A stretch of 7,305 nt of DNA from Gammaproteobacteria bacterium (lineage in GTDB: Bacteria > Pseudomonadota > Gammaproteobacteria > GRL18): contig DAOVUK010000148.1 in NCBI GenBank assembly GCA_030632625.1, forward strand, positions 1 to 7,305. The letters run 5' to 3'. The notes under the pieces are model-generated. The model was not told the DNA's origin. It searched no databases and was given only the letters and a program-made list of their open reading frames with translations. The translations under genes and the position numbers were made by a program. Shown here one piece after another: positions 1 to 6,365 of this stretch; position 1 is the first letter of the stretch, and each line of letters begins with the position of its first letter.

Positions 1-342
1 AGTATTGTGGCATGGAAAGACGAGGAACATGTTAAGGAAAACAGAGTTTTATACAGACAAAAATTCACTGCTTTTATAGACATTTTGAAAGATGTTTGTA
101 CAATCAACAAACCACCAGCAGGCTTCTATATCTGGTTAAAAACATCCATTGCTGATACTGACTTTTCTCAACAATTGTTTGAACAGGAAAATATAACCGT
201 CCTACCCGGCAGTTTTTTATCCCGCGATGCCAATGGAATAAACCCCGGGCAAAATCATGTCAGAATCGCCTTGGTTGCGCCTGTAGAAGAATGCATAGAC
301 GCCGCAAACCGAATTAAACATTTCATTAACACTTTAGACTAA
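1..342 (+). CDS. dapC: N-succinyldiaminopimelate aminotransferase, C-terminal part (partial)
   Basis: The reading frame is open from the first base of the window, so this is the 3' end of a longer gene (about 113 residues visible). The protein is recognised as the small-domain end of a fold-type I PLP aminotransferase of the DapC type, which transaminates N-succinyl-2-amino-6-ketopimelate using glutamate in the cytoplasm, in lysine and peptidoglycan diaminopimelate synthesis. Recognisable stretches are ENRVLYRQKF, the PPAGFYIWL segment, the NITVLPGSFLSR segment and NHVRIALVAP. The Arg at bases 262-264 is the expected residue that binds the substrate alpha-carboxylate in this superfamily. The PLP-binding lysine lies upstream, outside the window. 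The GTG at position 7 is an internal valine codon, not a start. The gene stops 6 bases before dapD, consistent with one operon and with neighbouring steps of the same pathway. Other class I/II aminotransferases would look similar, but the dapD neighbour favours DapC. Confidence 0.9.
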   Translation, partial: SIVAWKDEEHVKENRVLYRQKFTAFIDILKDVCTINKPPAGFYIWLKTSIADTDFSQQLFEQENITVLPGSFLSRDANGINPGQNHVRIALVAPVEECIDAANRIKHFINTLD

Positions 343-348
343 AAACTT

Positions 349-1167
349 ATGTCAAATATAGAAAACATTATTAACGACGCTTTTGAAAACCGTGGCGACA
401 TCTCACCAGCAAACGTTTCTGCTGAAATCCGTTCAGCAGTTGAAGAAGCGATTAACATGCTGGATGCGGGTACAGCCCGTGTCGCAGAAAAAACCACAGG
501 CGAATGGGTGGTTAACCAATGGTTAAAGAAAGCAGTTTTACTTTCTTTCAGAATTAACGAAAACCGTGTCATTGAAGGCGGAAACACTCGTTATTACGAC
601 AAAGTAGAAGCTAAATTTTCTACTCACTCACCAGAAGATTTTGTTAAAGGTGGCGTTCGTGTCGTCCCTAACGCAGTGGTTCGTCATGGTTCTTACATTG
701 CACCTGGTGCTGTGCTAATGCCCTCTTTTGTTAACATTGGTGGATATGTTGATAGTGGCACCATGGTAGATACATGGGCTTCTGTAGGTTCTTGTGCGCA
801 AATTGGTAAAAACGTACACTTATCCGGTGGTGTAGGTATCGGTGGTGTTTTAGAGCCTTTACAGGCTGGCCCAACTATTATTGAAGACAACTGCTTTATC
901 GGTGCACGTTCAGAAATCGTTGAAGGTGTTGTGGTTGAAGAAGGTGCAGTTATTTCAATGGGTGTATATATAGGTCAAAGTACTAAAATCTTCAACCGTA
1001 TGACTGGCGAAATCATATACGGCCGTGTTCCTGCTGGTTCTGTTGTCGTACCTGGAAACTTGCCTTCAAAAGATGGTACTTACAGCTTGTATTGTGCAGT
1101 AATCATCAAACAAGTTGATGAAAGAACACGTAGTAAAACTGGTATTAATGAGCTGTTGCGTGATTAA
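349..1167 (+). CDS. dapD: 2,3,4,5-tetrahydropyridine-2,6-dicarboxylate N-succinyltransferase
   Basis: This 272-residue protein is full length for the family (about 274 in enterobacteria). DapD transfers succinyl from succinyl-CoA to tetrahydrodipicolinate, the committed step of the succinylase branch of lysine/diaminopimelate synthesis, and acts in the cytoplasm as a homotrimer. An alpha-helical N-terminal domain (about residues 1-100) is followed by a left-handed beta helix of hexapeptide repeats (about 104-235), then a C-terminal domain. Visible family stretches include [54 protein letters not shown] and the SEIVEG turn. Asp141 and Glu189 match, in number and context, the residues described as essential in the mycobacterial-bovis-type enzyme (from memory). 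The start is 6 bases after the dapC stop with no strong Shine-Dalgarno, which suggests translational coupling. The succinyl enzyme is favoured over the acetyl (DapH) enzyme by the N-terminal domain and the length. Confidence 0.96.
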   Translation: MSNIENIINDAFENRGDISPANVSAEIRSAVEEAINMLDAGTARVAEKTTGEWVVNQWLKKAVLLSFRINENRVIEGGNTRYYDKVEAKFSTHSPEDFVKGGVRVVPNAVVRHGSYIAPGAVLMPSFVNIGGYVDSGTMVDTWASVGSCAQIGKNVHLSGGVGIGGVLEPLQAGPTIIEDNCFIGARSEIVEGVVVEEGAVISMGVYIGQSTKIFNRMTGEIIYGRVPAGSVVVPGNLPSKDGTYSLYCAVIIKQVDERTRSKTGINELLRD

Positions 1168-1189
1168 TTCGTCAAGTTAATCTTGTATG

Positions 1190-1212
1190 TGTGCCAACAC
1201 CTTGTTGGCACA
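1190..1212 (+). terminator. Perfect hairpin after dapD, probable transcription end
   Basis: TGTGCCAACA (1190-1199) and TGTTGGCACA (1203-1212) form a perfect 10-bp stem around a 3-base CCT loop, 22 bases after the dapD stop. No U-tract follows (the next bases are ACTCATAATA), so it is not a textbook intrinsic terminator. It may end transcription with help or protect the 3' end of the dapC-dapD mRNA. The structure is certain from the sequence; the role is inferred from its position. Confidence 0.6.
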
Positions 1213-1460
1213 ACTCATAATATGAAATCATGCATTCACGAAATAAATTGTAGCAACTAATATCTGATCTAATAGATTAACTTGCAAAGTGTACGCTTCT
1301 TTGAAGGACTGATATCGACCCAAAGCCGCCCTTGGTGAAAGCATCAAACTCAACTGTGGATTGAGGAGCGGACAATTGGTCTACCCTTATAATGTCCAAA
1401 TTGAAAAAGTCAAAAGGCAAGACCAGACGCCGTCACTTGCAAGTTCTGGGTATTGCTTCT

Positions 1461-1627
1461 GGCCCAGACTATGTGAAAACTCAGAAGCAAACAAATTTGT
1501 TCCATGAATGTCTGAAAAAACGCATACGAGAGTCACTTAGTTTATGATTTCCGGTGGCAAAAACTAAATGAAGTGCCTGTGCTCTGCATCACAATTTTCT
1601 ATGAATAGTTTTCACACAGCCTGGGCC
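1461..1627. repeat. Imperfect 21-bp inverted-repeat pair spanning 167 bp
   Basis: The arm at 1461-1481 begins GGCCCAGACTATGTG and ends GAAAACT. The arm at 1607-1627 begins AGTTTTCACAC and ends GCCTGGGCC. Reverse-complementing one gives 19 matches in 21, and the two differences are both A/G transitions. The similarity stops sharply at both ends of the arms. The 125 bases between them contain no readable gene. This arrangement fits a small non-autonomous element (MITE-like) or the ends of a deleted insertion sequence, but I cannot assign a family. Confidence 0.5.
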
Positions 1628-1663
1628 GGTTAAGCGACTATACGCCATGGAGCGTGAAGCGAT

Positions 1664-1681
1664 TGTAAAGTTGACTTTACA
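1664..1681. promoter_or_regulatory. Operator-like perfect palindrome
   Basis: TGTAAAGT (1664-1671) and ACTTTACA (1674-1681) are perfect 8-base arms around a TG centre. This size and symmetry is typical of a site for a dimeric helix-turn-helix regulator. The right part includes TTGACT, close to a -35 hexamer, but no good -10 lies at the expected distance. It is about 370 bases upstream of the protease, with no other gene between except the possible leader ORF. What it controls, if anything, is unknown. Confidence 0.35.
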
Positions 1682-1952
1682 CTCTAATCAGGAAAACCCA
1701 TCTATTTCATTGTTGATACAAATACTAATTGAAAATCAGGGGGAAATGGGTGTAGGATTTGAGTCGCCATAATTATGGTAAGCGATATAGCTTAGAAAGT
1801 AAGATATATGTTGAGTCGCCTATGGGAGTATTCTTTGCGATGGCGTGACCAAAACTGTTAAACCACTTCGGAATTGAATCCGGCCTTTTTAATGCGAAAT
1901 AATTATAGCTGTTAATGTCCTATTCGAAATTTATACTTGAGGCGCAATAAAA

Positions 1953-2051
1953 ATGAAAATCAAGAAATATACTTTATTTAAAACAATCTCTATTTCTTCA
2001 CAGCAATGTGGAATAAACTTATTTAAAGCTCACAAAGGAGAAAAAATATGA
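1953..2051 (+). CDS. Possible 32-residue leader ORF overlapping the protease start
   Basis: An ATG at 1953 opens a 32-codon frame beginning MKIKKYTLFKTISISS and ending HKGEKI. A GAGG at 1939-1942 lies 10 bases upstream as a possible ribosome binding site. Its TGA (2049-2051) overlaps the protease ATG (2048-2050) as ATGA, the usual geometry of translational coupling, and the protease Shine-Dalgarno sits inside its last codons. The peptide is lysine-rich and has no recognisable domain. It could be a true leader peptide, the remains of a longer gene, or a chance frame in AT-rich DNA. No homology can be claimed. Confidence 0.35.
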   Translation: MKIKKYTLFKTISISSQQCGINLFKAHKGEKI

Positions 2052-3418
2052 ATCGATGGAAATTTGGATTACAGGTGAGTCCGTTAATCGTGGCGATGGT
2101 CACATTGACTTCAGTAGCACAAGCAGCAATGGATGAAGATACGGTAGCTAGCCTCTGCAACAGCCTCTATGGCACCGTGTTTGGTGTCCCTAACGGGGAG
2201 CCGCTTGGTGCTTGCCAGTGGGACATGGCTTTAATCAACGCTTCCGATGATGGCAGCTACGCAGTCGAAGGAGCTCGTGGTGCTGGTGTTAGGGTAGGCG
2301 TAATCGACAGTGGCATCGATTACTCACATCCAGATCTTCTCCCCAATCTGGATATTGCTCTTTCGTGCTCGTTCATCTTCGACAACACGCCTACTGCCGA
2401 TCCGACCGAGATTGCCAACGGTGATTGTTCAAACAACGGTGCAGTACAGGATCTCAATGGCCACGGCTCTCACGTAGCCACCACAATTGCAGCCCCCATT
2501 AACGGCATCGGTATCGCCGGGGTTGCACCTGAAGCGACTATTGTGGGCCTCAAGGCCTGCACCAAGGCTGGCTATTGCTTTGCTGATTCCGTAGCCGCAG
2601 CACTACGATATGCTGGTGACCAACAACTGGATGTAGTCAACCTAAGTCTGTTTGCAGATCCTTATCTTTATTACTGCAAGTCCAATGCCGAGCAGAAAGC
2701 CATCCTCAAGGAGCTAGAGGATGCAGCAAAATACGCCAGGCAGCGGGGTGTCTTAGTCGTCACTGGCGCGGGAAACGAGCAAGTTGACCTGCAACACCCC
2801 GGCCTCGACGCCACCAGCCCAACCTGGCCTCCTGAATCGGAGGAAGAGCGTTTCGTGAAAAACAACTGCCGTGTGGCTCCAGCCGAACTGCCTGGTGTAT
2901 TGACCGTATCTGCTACTGGACCCATTGGTTACCCCGGTTATGATCTGTGGATCGCCTATTACTCCAGCGTAGGTATGTCACGCGTGGATGTGACTGCTCC
3001 TGGGGGTGACTACTTCAGGGCTACCGGTACAGTACAGGATGGAATTCTGGCTGCGCTAACTAGCACCAGTGATCCTGTGTATGGTATTTGGGACTATTTC
3101 GACTTTCTCGAGCAAAACATTTTTCCAGGTCTGACAGTTCTAGATGACGGTGCCCGCTATGCCTTCTTGAATGGCACATCCATGTCCTCACCGCACGCCG
3201 CTGGGGTGGCCGCTATAGTTAAAGGGATGCACCCGGAGTGGAGTCCTGGTGATGTCAAAGCAGCCGTACAACGCACCGCACAGAAATTGCCTTGCCCATC
3301 CGCCTGGGAACCACTTAATGAGGGCGACGAACGCAAAAGATGCTACGGCAAGAATGGCCGCACCTCCTTCTTCGGCCATGGTCTGGTGGATGCAAACGCG
3401 GCAGCACAGCACAAGTAG
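2048..3418 (+). CDS. Secreted subtilisin-family (S8) serine protease
   Basis: This 456-residue protein should be exported and cleave proteins outside the cytoplasm. The start is well set: AAAGGAG at 2034-2040 lies 7 bases before the ATG. Residues 1-26 are a Sec signal peptide (NRWK, hydrophobic PLIVAMVTL, then the AQA cleavage motif). The S8 domain runs from about 57 to 450. Catalytic Asp87 is in VGVIDSGIDYSHPDL, His139 in DLNGHGSHVA, Ser378 in NGTSMSSPHAAG, and the oxyanion Asn243 is in TGAGNE, so all key residues are present. There are ten cysteines (37, 56, 107, 127, 171, 177, 210, 274, 416, 432), an even number fitting disulfides in an exported enzyme. Only about 30 residues separate the signal peptide from the start of the S8 core, too few for the usual I9 propeptide. 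There is no C-terminal PPC or other accessory domain. By eye the gene is richer in G+C than dapD or the minus-strand operon, which may reflect transfer. Substrate unknown. Confidence 0.93.
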   Translation: MNRWKFGLQVSPLIVAMVTLTSVAQAAMDEDTVASLCNSLYGTVFGVPNGEPLGACQWDMALINASDDGSYAVEGARGAGVRVGVIDSGIDYSHPDLLPNLDIALSCSFIFDNTPTADPTEIANGDCSNNGAVQDLNGHGSHVATTIAAPINGIGIAGVAPEATIVGLKACTKAGYCFADSVAAALRYAGDQQLDVVNLSLFADPYLYYCKSNAEQKAILKELEDAAKYARQRGVLVVTGAGNEQVDLQHPGLDATSPTWPPESEEERFVKNNCRVAPAELPGVLTVSATGPIGYPGYDLWIAYYSSVGMSRVDVTAPGGDYFRATGTVQDGILAALTSTSDPVYGIWDYFDFLEQNIFPGLTVLDDGARYAFLNGTSMSSPHAAGVAAIVKGMHPEWSPGDVKAAVQRTAQKLPCPSAWEPLNEGDERKRCYGKNGRTSFFGHGLVDANAAAQHK

Positions 3419-3431
3419 ATTAAAAAATCTA

Positions 3432-3450
3432 CCCGCAGAGCGGGCGGTTT
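3432..3450 (+). terminator. Probable intrinsic terminator of the protease gene
   Basis: CCCGC (3432-3436), loop AGA and GCGGG (3440-3444) make a short GC-only stem, followed by CGGTTTTGGTT. It begins 13 bases after the protease stop. An A-tract at 3422-3427 precedes it. The stem is only 5 bp, but its position and the trailing T's support termination. Confidence 0.6.
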
Positions 3451-3538
3451 TGGTTAAACCTTAACTATGGGAGTAAAATGCTTTGCTTCCTGAGGCGGCA
3501 AATCTTGTTTTCCCCAGCTCATTGGTTAAGTTAAATCA

Positions 3539-3557
3539 CCCCCGGCAAAGCCGGGGG
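3539..3557. terminator. Strong GC hairpin between the convergent genes
   Basis: CCCCCGGC (3539-3546) and GCCGGGGG (3550-3557) are perfect 8-bp arms around AAA. The plus strand continues CTTATTC, and the minus strand continues TGATTTAA. Neither is a good U-tract, so it could be a weak bidirectional terminator or a stable mRNA end for either the protease gene or the minus-strand operon. Confidence 0.45.
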
Positions 3558-3866
3558 CTTATTCAAGCGCGCCACTGCCTCGTGAAAGATTTTGTGACAC
3601 CCAAGCCACCAAAATCGACTCGCCAACGTGGTGGCCATTGTGTGCCGCGGCCGTCCGGCACCATCGTAAACTCGGTGCTGGCTACGTAGCACTCCCTCAC
3701 TGACTTGACGGCGTTTCGGAATGCCTTTTATTTTGTCTCCACCTACGCTAGCGCTTCGACTCCGACAAAACAACGGCCCTACGCCTAATACGGGGGTCAT
3801 CGTACACCAGTCTCCGCTAACGCTTCTTCCTTTCCTGTACTCCTTCTATGTATTGACTACTAAAAA

Positions 3867-5195
3867 TCATTCATTAATATTTCCTAAAGCATTGTCAGCG
3901 GCGCGGATGATCATCTCATCTTTGCTTGCCATGGTAATATTTTGTAAAGCTTTAATGGATTCTGACGATTTAGCTCTACCAAGTGATATGACAGAAGCCA
4001 ACTGTTGTGGCTGCTTTCCATTGAGGGCTATCACTTTTAGTTCGGAAACTACAGAAGAGTTGAAATAGACTGTTAATTCTTCATTGGCCGCTTGATTCAC
4101 CATTGATGCAATCAAGTCATATCCGGAAAGTCGGGTATCAACATTACTCTCAAACTTAACCTGTTCCATCAATTGAGCAGTATTAAGATTAGTCTGATGA
4201 GTCAGTGCCTGGTATAGATATTTGCGCACATTAGCATCTGGCTCTTGCTCAAGTGTAGTCATCAATTGTTCCCCATGATTCCCCGTTATTTGTGTGTCAC
4301 TTAGCGCCCAGGCAGCTGCAGCCCTGACTTCAGGATTCTGGTCTGATGTAAATTGAAGGAGTAATGATGTCGGATCATCTGCACCATTACTTAATGCTTC
4401 TACAGCAGCGACGCGAAGCTCTTCAGGGGTTTCGTTAGAAGCTAAATATTCCTGGAAAAAATCTGATGTGTCGTTGACAGATAAATTACCGAATCCTTCA
4501 AGCAAATGCTTTTCGAGTTCGGGATCATCAATATTTTCGATAGCATCGGTCAATAATTTAAATGCCATGGGGTTACTGTTTACGCCAAGCTCTCTAGCCG
4601 CTTCCTCTCGAACGCTTTCTGATTGCTGAGAGTCGGTAATAATATTAGCAATGATTTTCAGTGATTCGCCATCTCCTAAAGCGGTTGCTCCACGGATAAG
4701 TCCACGCATGGCAATGGCATCTTTCCCTTCATTTTCAAGAAGAGTCAAAATTAAATGCCTTGCATCCGGATGAGAGTTTTCTCCTAAACCTTCTGCAATA
4801 GCCGCTTTCACATAGGGCGGTAGCATTGGAAATAGATGGTTAAGTTCTAAAATAATTGAACTGGAAGGTATCATAGCCAATTCAAAAGCAGCATGGCGCC
4901 GTTGACTTATCTTTAAGTCATCATTTTGAAGTCTACTCAGGAGGTTATTATATGAGGTTGTAAAGGTAGCTTGAACTTCCTCAGGGCTAGTAAGCGTTTT
5001 TAAAAAAAATCCAATTGGATTTCCCAAAATGTTATTAGAAAATGGAGTCATGACAGAATTAGAAAGCTTGCCATTAGTTACCTTAGTGGGTATAGATGGA
5101 GAACTTGAAAAGCGAAGATATATTACAGTCATGCTGGATAAAGTCACAAACAAGAGAGCCCAAAAAAATGGAATTTCTATTTTTCGATGCATCAT
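3867..5195 (-). CDS. Membrane-anchored HEAT-repeat protein, unknown role
   Basis: This 442-residue protein has one hydrophobic N-terminal segment (about residues 8-27, PFFWALLFVTLSSMTVIYL), preceded by basic residues. It is therefore probably a signal anchor with the rest in the periplasm. A low-complexity Ser/Thr/Asn linker (28-60) follows. From about residue 95 to 440 the chain is made of HEAT/PBS-lyase-like helical pairs of roughly 30 residues. Clear units start at PYVKAAIAEGLGE (127), SVREEAARELG (194), EELRVAAVEALSNG (258), PEVRAAAAWALSD (288) and ANVRKYLYQALT (321), with another ending RAADNALGNI near the C-terminus. There are no cysteines and no enzymatic domain. Such solenoids usually bind other proteins, and a role as periplasmic scaffold or adaptor is inferred. 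The start has two adjacent ATGs, with GGTGA only 1 base before the first and 4 before the second, so initiation at 5192 is possible. It starts 13 bases after the stop of the upstream exported-protein gene, so the two are almost surely cotranscribed. Confidence 0.85.
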   Translation of the reverse strand: MMHRKIEIPFFWALLFVTLSSMTVIYLRFSSSPSIPTKVTNGKLSNSVMTPFSNNILGNPIGFFLKTLTSPEEVQATFTTSYNNLLSRLQNDDLKISQRRHAAFELAMIPSSSIILELNHLFPMLPPYVKAAIAEGLGENSHPDARHLILTLLENEGKDAIAMRGLIRGATALGDGESLKIIANIITDSQQSESVREEAARELGVNSNPMAFKLLTDAIENIDDPELEKHLLEGFGNLSVNDTSDFFQEYLASNETPEELRVAAVEALSNGADDPTSLLLQFTSDQNPEVRAAAAWALSDTQITGNHGEQLMTTLEQEPDANVRKYLYQALTHQTNLNTAQLMEQVKFESNVDTRLSGYDLIASMVNQAANEELTVYFNSSVVSELKVIALNGKQPQQLASVISLGRAKSSESIKALQNITMASKDEMIIRAADNALGNINE

Positions 5196-5208
5196 TTCAC
5201 CAATGTGT

Positions 5209-5976
5209 TTATTGTAATTTCTGTTTTTGGCCCAGTGATTTTCCTTTCAGTTTTACGATTTCCAGAATTGCACCTTGAACCAAGGATTTCAACGAAAATT
5301 TTGTACCCTTTGAATTTTTTAATTTCAACTTGACTGTTTCTTTCTTACTGGAATACTTGCCGCTGACAATAGTTGTAATCTCTCTATTATTGGAAAGGGT
5401 GATCATACCAGTACCTGTAAGTTTATTATTCTCAGCTTCAGATAAATCCAATGTTAAGACCCAACTGCCATCCATGTCTCCTTCTAGCAAAAAGTCGAAA
5501 GATGCAACTTCCCTTACGCATCCATTTCCTTCGATGCAAATTCTAGCCTTAGCGCTACCTAAAGCGGAATGGGTGGCTTCGTTAATTTCCAGCTTTGCTT
5601 TAACCTTGGCAGTGAAGAAAAAATTTTCTACACCGTCCGAAACATCACCTATCATGGTAAATTTCAATTTTATACGTGTGACTTCTCTTGATGATTTAAT
5701 TGATCCGTTAAAAATAAGATCAGCATTTACAGTTGCGCCAAATAGCGAAGCAAAGGCCGTGCCTGAGCCAGTAATTTTTCCTGCCTCATCTGTAACTAAG
5801 ATATAGTCGATATCGATACCATCAAAATCCTCACTGTAACTACCGGATATGTCCCATATTTTTGATTCGCTAATAATAAACTCAAACTGCCCCGTTGGCG
5901 GCACAGCAAAACCAAGGCTTGGTAAGACACTTAGACATAAAAAAGCAATTGTAGATTTAATCAAATATTTCAACAC
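5209..5976 (-). CDS. Exported beta-rich protein with internal duplication, unknown function
   Basis: I do not recognise the family of this 255-residue protein. Residues 1-24 look like a Sec signal peptide (basic LKYLIK, hydrophobic STIAFLCLSVLPSL, cleavage after GFA). Cys14 lies in the hydrophobic core but AFLC is a poor lipobox, so a lipoprotein is unlikely. The mature part alternates polar and hydrophobic residues like beta strands and is glycine-rich at turns. Two similar halves can be seen: GKITGSGTA (66-74) with NGSIKSSREVTRIKLKF (90-106), and NKLTGTGMI (184-192) with SGKYSSKKETVKLKLK (205-220). Cys147 and Cys153 may form a disulfide. The C-terminus is lysine-rich. The start is GTG at 5976 with AGGAG at 5988-5984, 7 bases upstream. 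A TTG follows immediately and is less well spaced. It is the first gene of a two-gene unit with the HEAT-repeat protein, its likely partner. It may bind a ligand, lipid or surface component, but the sequence does not show which. Confidence 0.82.
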   Translation of the reverse strand: MLKYLIKSTIAFLCLSVLPSLGFAVPPTGQFEFIISESKIWDISGSYSEDFDGIDIDYILVTDEAGKITGSGTAFASLFGATVNADLIFNGSIKSSREVTRIKLKFTMIGDVSDGVENFFFTAKVKAKLEINEATHSALGSAKARICIEGNGCVREVASFDFLLEGDMDGSWVLTLDLSEAENNKLTGTGMITLSNNREITTIVSGKYSSKKETVKLKLKNSKGTKFSLKSLVQGAILEIVKLKGKSLGQKQKLQ

Positions 5977-6066
5977 AGTATCTCTCCTATCTTTATAAAC
6001 AAGGCGGTACGTCTGAATATTACGTTAACGGGTGAGCCTTTAGTGACTAAATAACAAAGGATTAAG

Positions 6067-6120
6067 AGGTTAATTAAAGTTAAGCTTTAACCTAATGTTG
6101 GAAATAATTAAATTTCCAAC
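6067..6120. promoter_or_regulatory. Cluster of AT-rich inverted repeats upstream of the operon
   Basis: GTTGGAAAT (6097-6105) and ATTTCCAAC (6112-6120) are perfect 9-base arms around AATTAA. Immediately beside it AGGTTAA (6067-6073) pairs with TTAACCT (6087-6093), with further TTAAAG/CTTTAA complementarity inside. The cluster lies about 90-145 bases before the GTG of the exported-protein gene, in a plausible place for an operator or an upstream terminator. No T-tract follows the larger palindrome on either strand, so a regulatory site is the slightly better guess. Confidence 0.4.
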
Positions 6121-6224
6121 AAAACAATTAATCCCAAGAAAAAGCTTGACACCTTAAAAAGCACTTACCGATTAATTCTACGTTCATAACTACGCTTATT
6201 TGAACAATTTGTCAACTGAGTATT

Positions 6225-6365
6225 TTAGTCAGGAATATAGAACATCGGTGTTAGCCCCGGACGGGCTGATAGTCTCCAGAAGGCGTAGGGAAATTTGCTG
6301 ATCTGAAGCGCGCTATAGAGTGCGAGGGAAGCTAAAATGTTATCCCGACAAGCCTCGAGCCTCAT
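6225..6365 (-). other. 46-codon open frame in a GC-richer patch, coding status doubtful
   Basis: On the minus strand an ATG at 6365 opens 46 codons (beginning MRLEACRDNILASLALYS and ending TPMFYIPD). There is no Shine-Dalgarno before it, and it overlaps the end of the ADP-ribosylglycohydrolase-like fragment in another frame. The DNA under it (about 6243-6345) is visibly richer in G+C than its surroundings and holds a small AGCCC/GGGCT hairpin (6253-6267). The contrast suggests an inserted piece or an interspersed repeat more than a gene. Confidence 0.2.

Larger units (their letters stand above)
1168..2047. other. Gene-poor intergenic stretch between dapD and the protease
   Basis: No convincing long gene is present. 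Its contents are the post-dapD hairpin, an imperfect 21-bp inverted-repeat pair (1461-1481 / 1607-1627), an operator-like palindrome (1664-1681) and a possible 32-residue ORF at 1953-2051. A lysine/arginine-rich 51-codon ORF at 1392-1547 starts with ATG, but the nearest GAGGAG (1363-1368) is 23 bases away, so I do not call it. The length and the repeat pair suggest decayed mobile or insertion DNA, but no transposase can be read. Confidence 0.6.
3419..3866. other. Convergent intergenic region, no confident gene
   Basis: It lies between the protease stop and the stop of the minus-strand HEAT-repeat gene, and carries the two hairpins at 3432-3444 and 3539-3557. From about 3540 to 3720 the DNA is visibly more G+C-rich than the flanking minus-strand genes. 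An 89-codon minus-strand frame (3800-3531) reads straight through the GC hairpin, has an odd composition (R, H, P and W rich) and no good ribosome site, so I do not call it. No terminator with a clear U-tract is seen directly after the HEAT gene. Confidence 0.5.

Noticed and set aside
1392..1547. 51-codon lysine/arginine-rich ORF with ATG start
   Set aside because: The nearest purine-rich ribosome-like site is 23 bases away, there is no recognisable domain, and the frame runs into one arm of the inverted repeat.
1767..1778. 12-bp palindrome CCATAATTATGG
   Set aside because: About one or two such palindromes are expected by chance in 7.3 kb.
1759..1820. Direct repeat TTGAGTCGCC at 1759-1768 and 1811-1820
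   Set aside because: Ten-base repeats are expected many times by chance in a window of this size, and no third copy or regular spacing was seen.
2671..2925. 84-codon minus-strand ORF within the protease
   Set aside because: Antisense shadow of a gene whose catalytic motifs are complete.
1820..3475. CTATGGGAGTA on both sides of the protease gene (1820-1830 and 3465-3475), as possible target duplication
   Set aside because: Eleven-base matches are expected several times by chance in this window, and no element ends adjoin them.
3531..3800. 89-codon minus-strand ORF in the convergent intergenic region
   Set aside because: It reads through a GC hairpin, has atypical residue composition and lacks a ribosome site; the adjacent minus-strand frame is equally open over part of it.
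3721..4068. 115-codon plus-strand ORF
   Set aside because: Most of it is antisense to the HEAT-repeat gene and has no protein-like features of its own.
5330..5806. 158-codon plus-strand ORF
   Set aside because: It is antisense to the exported-protein gene, which has a signal peptide and a well-spaced ribosome site; this is a shadow frame.
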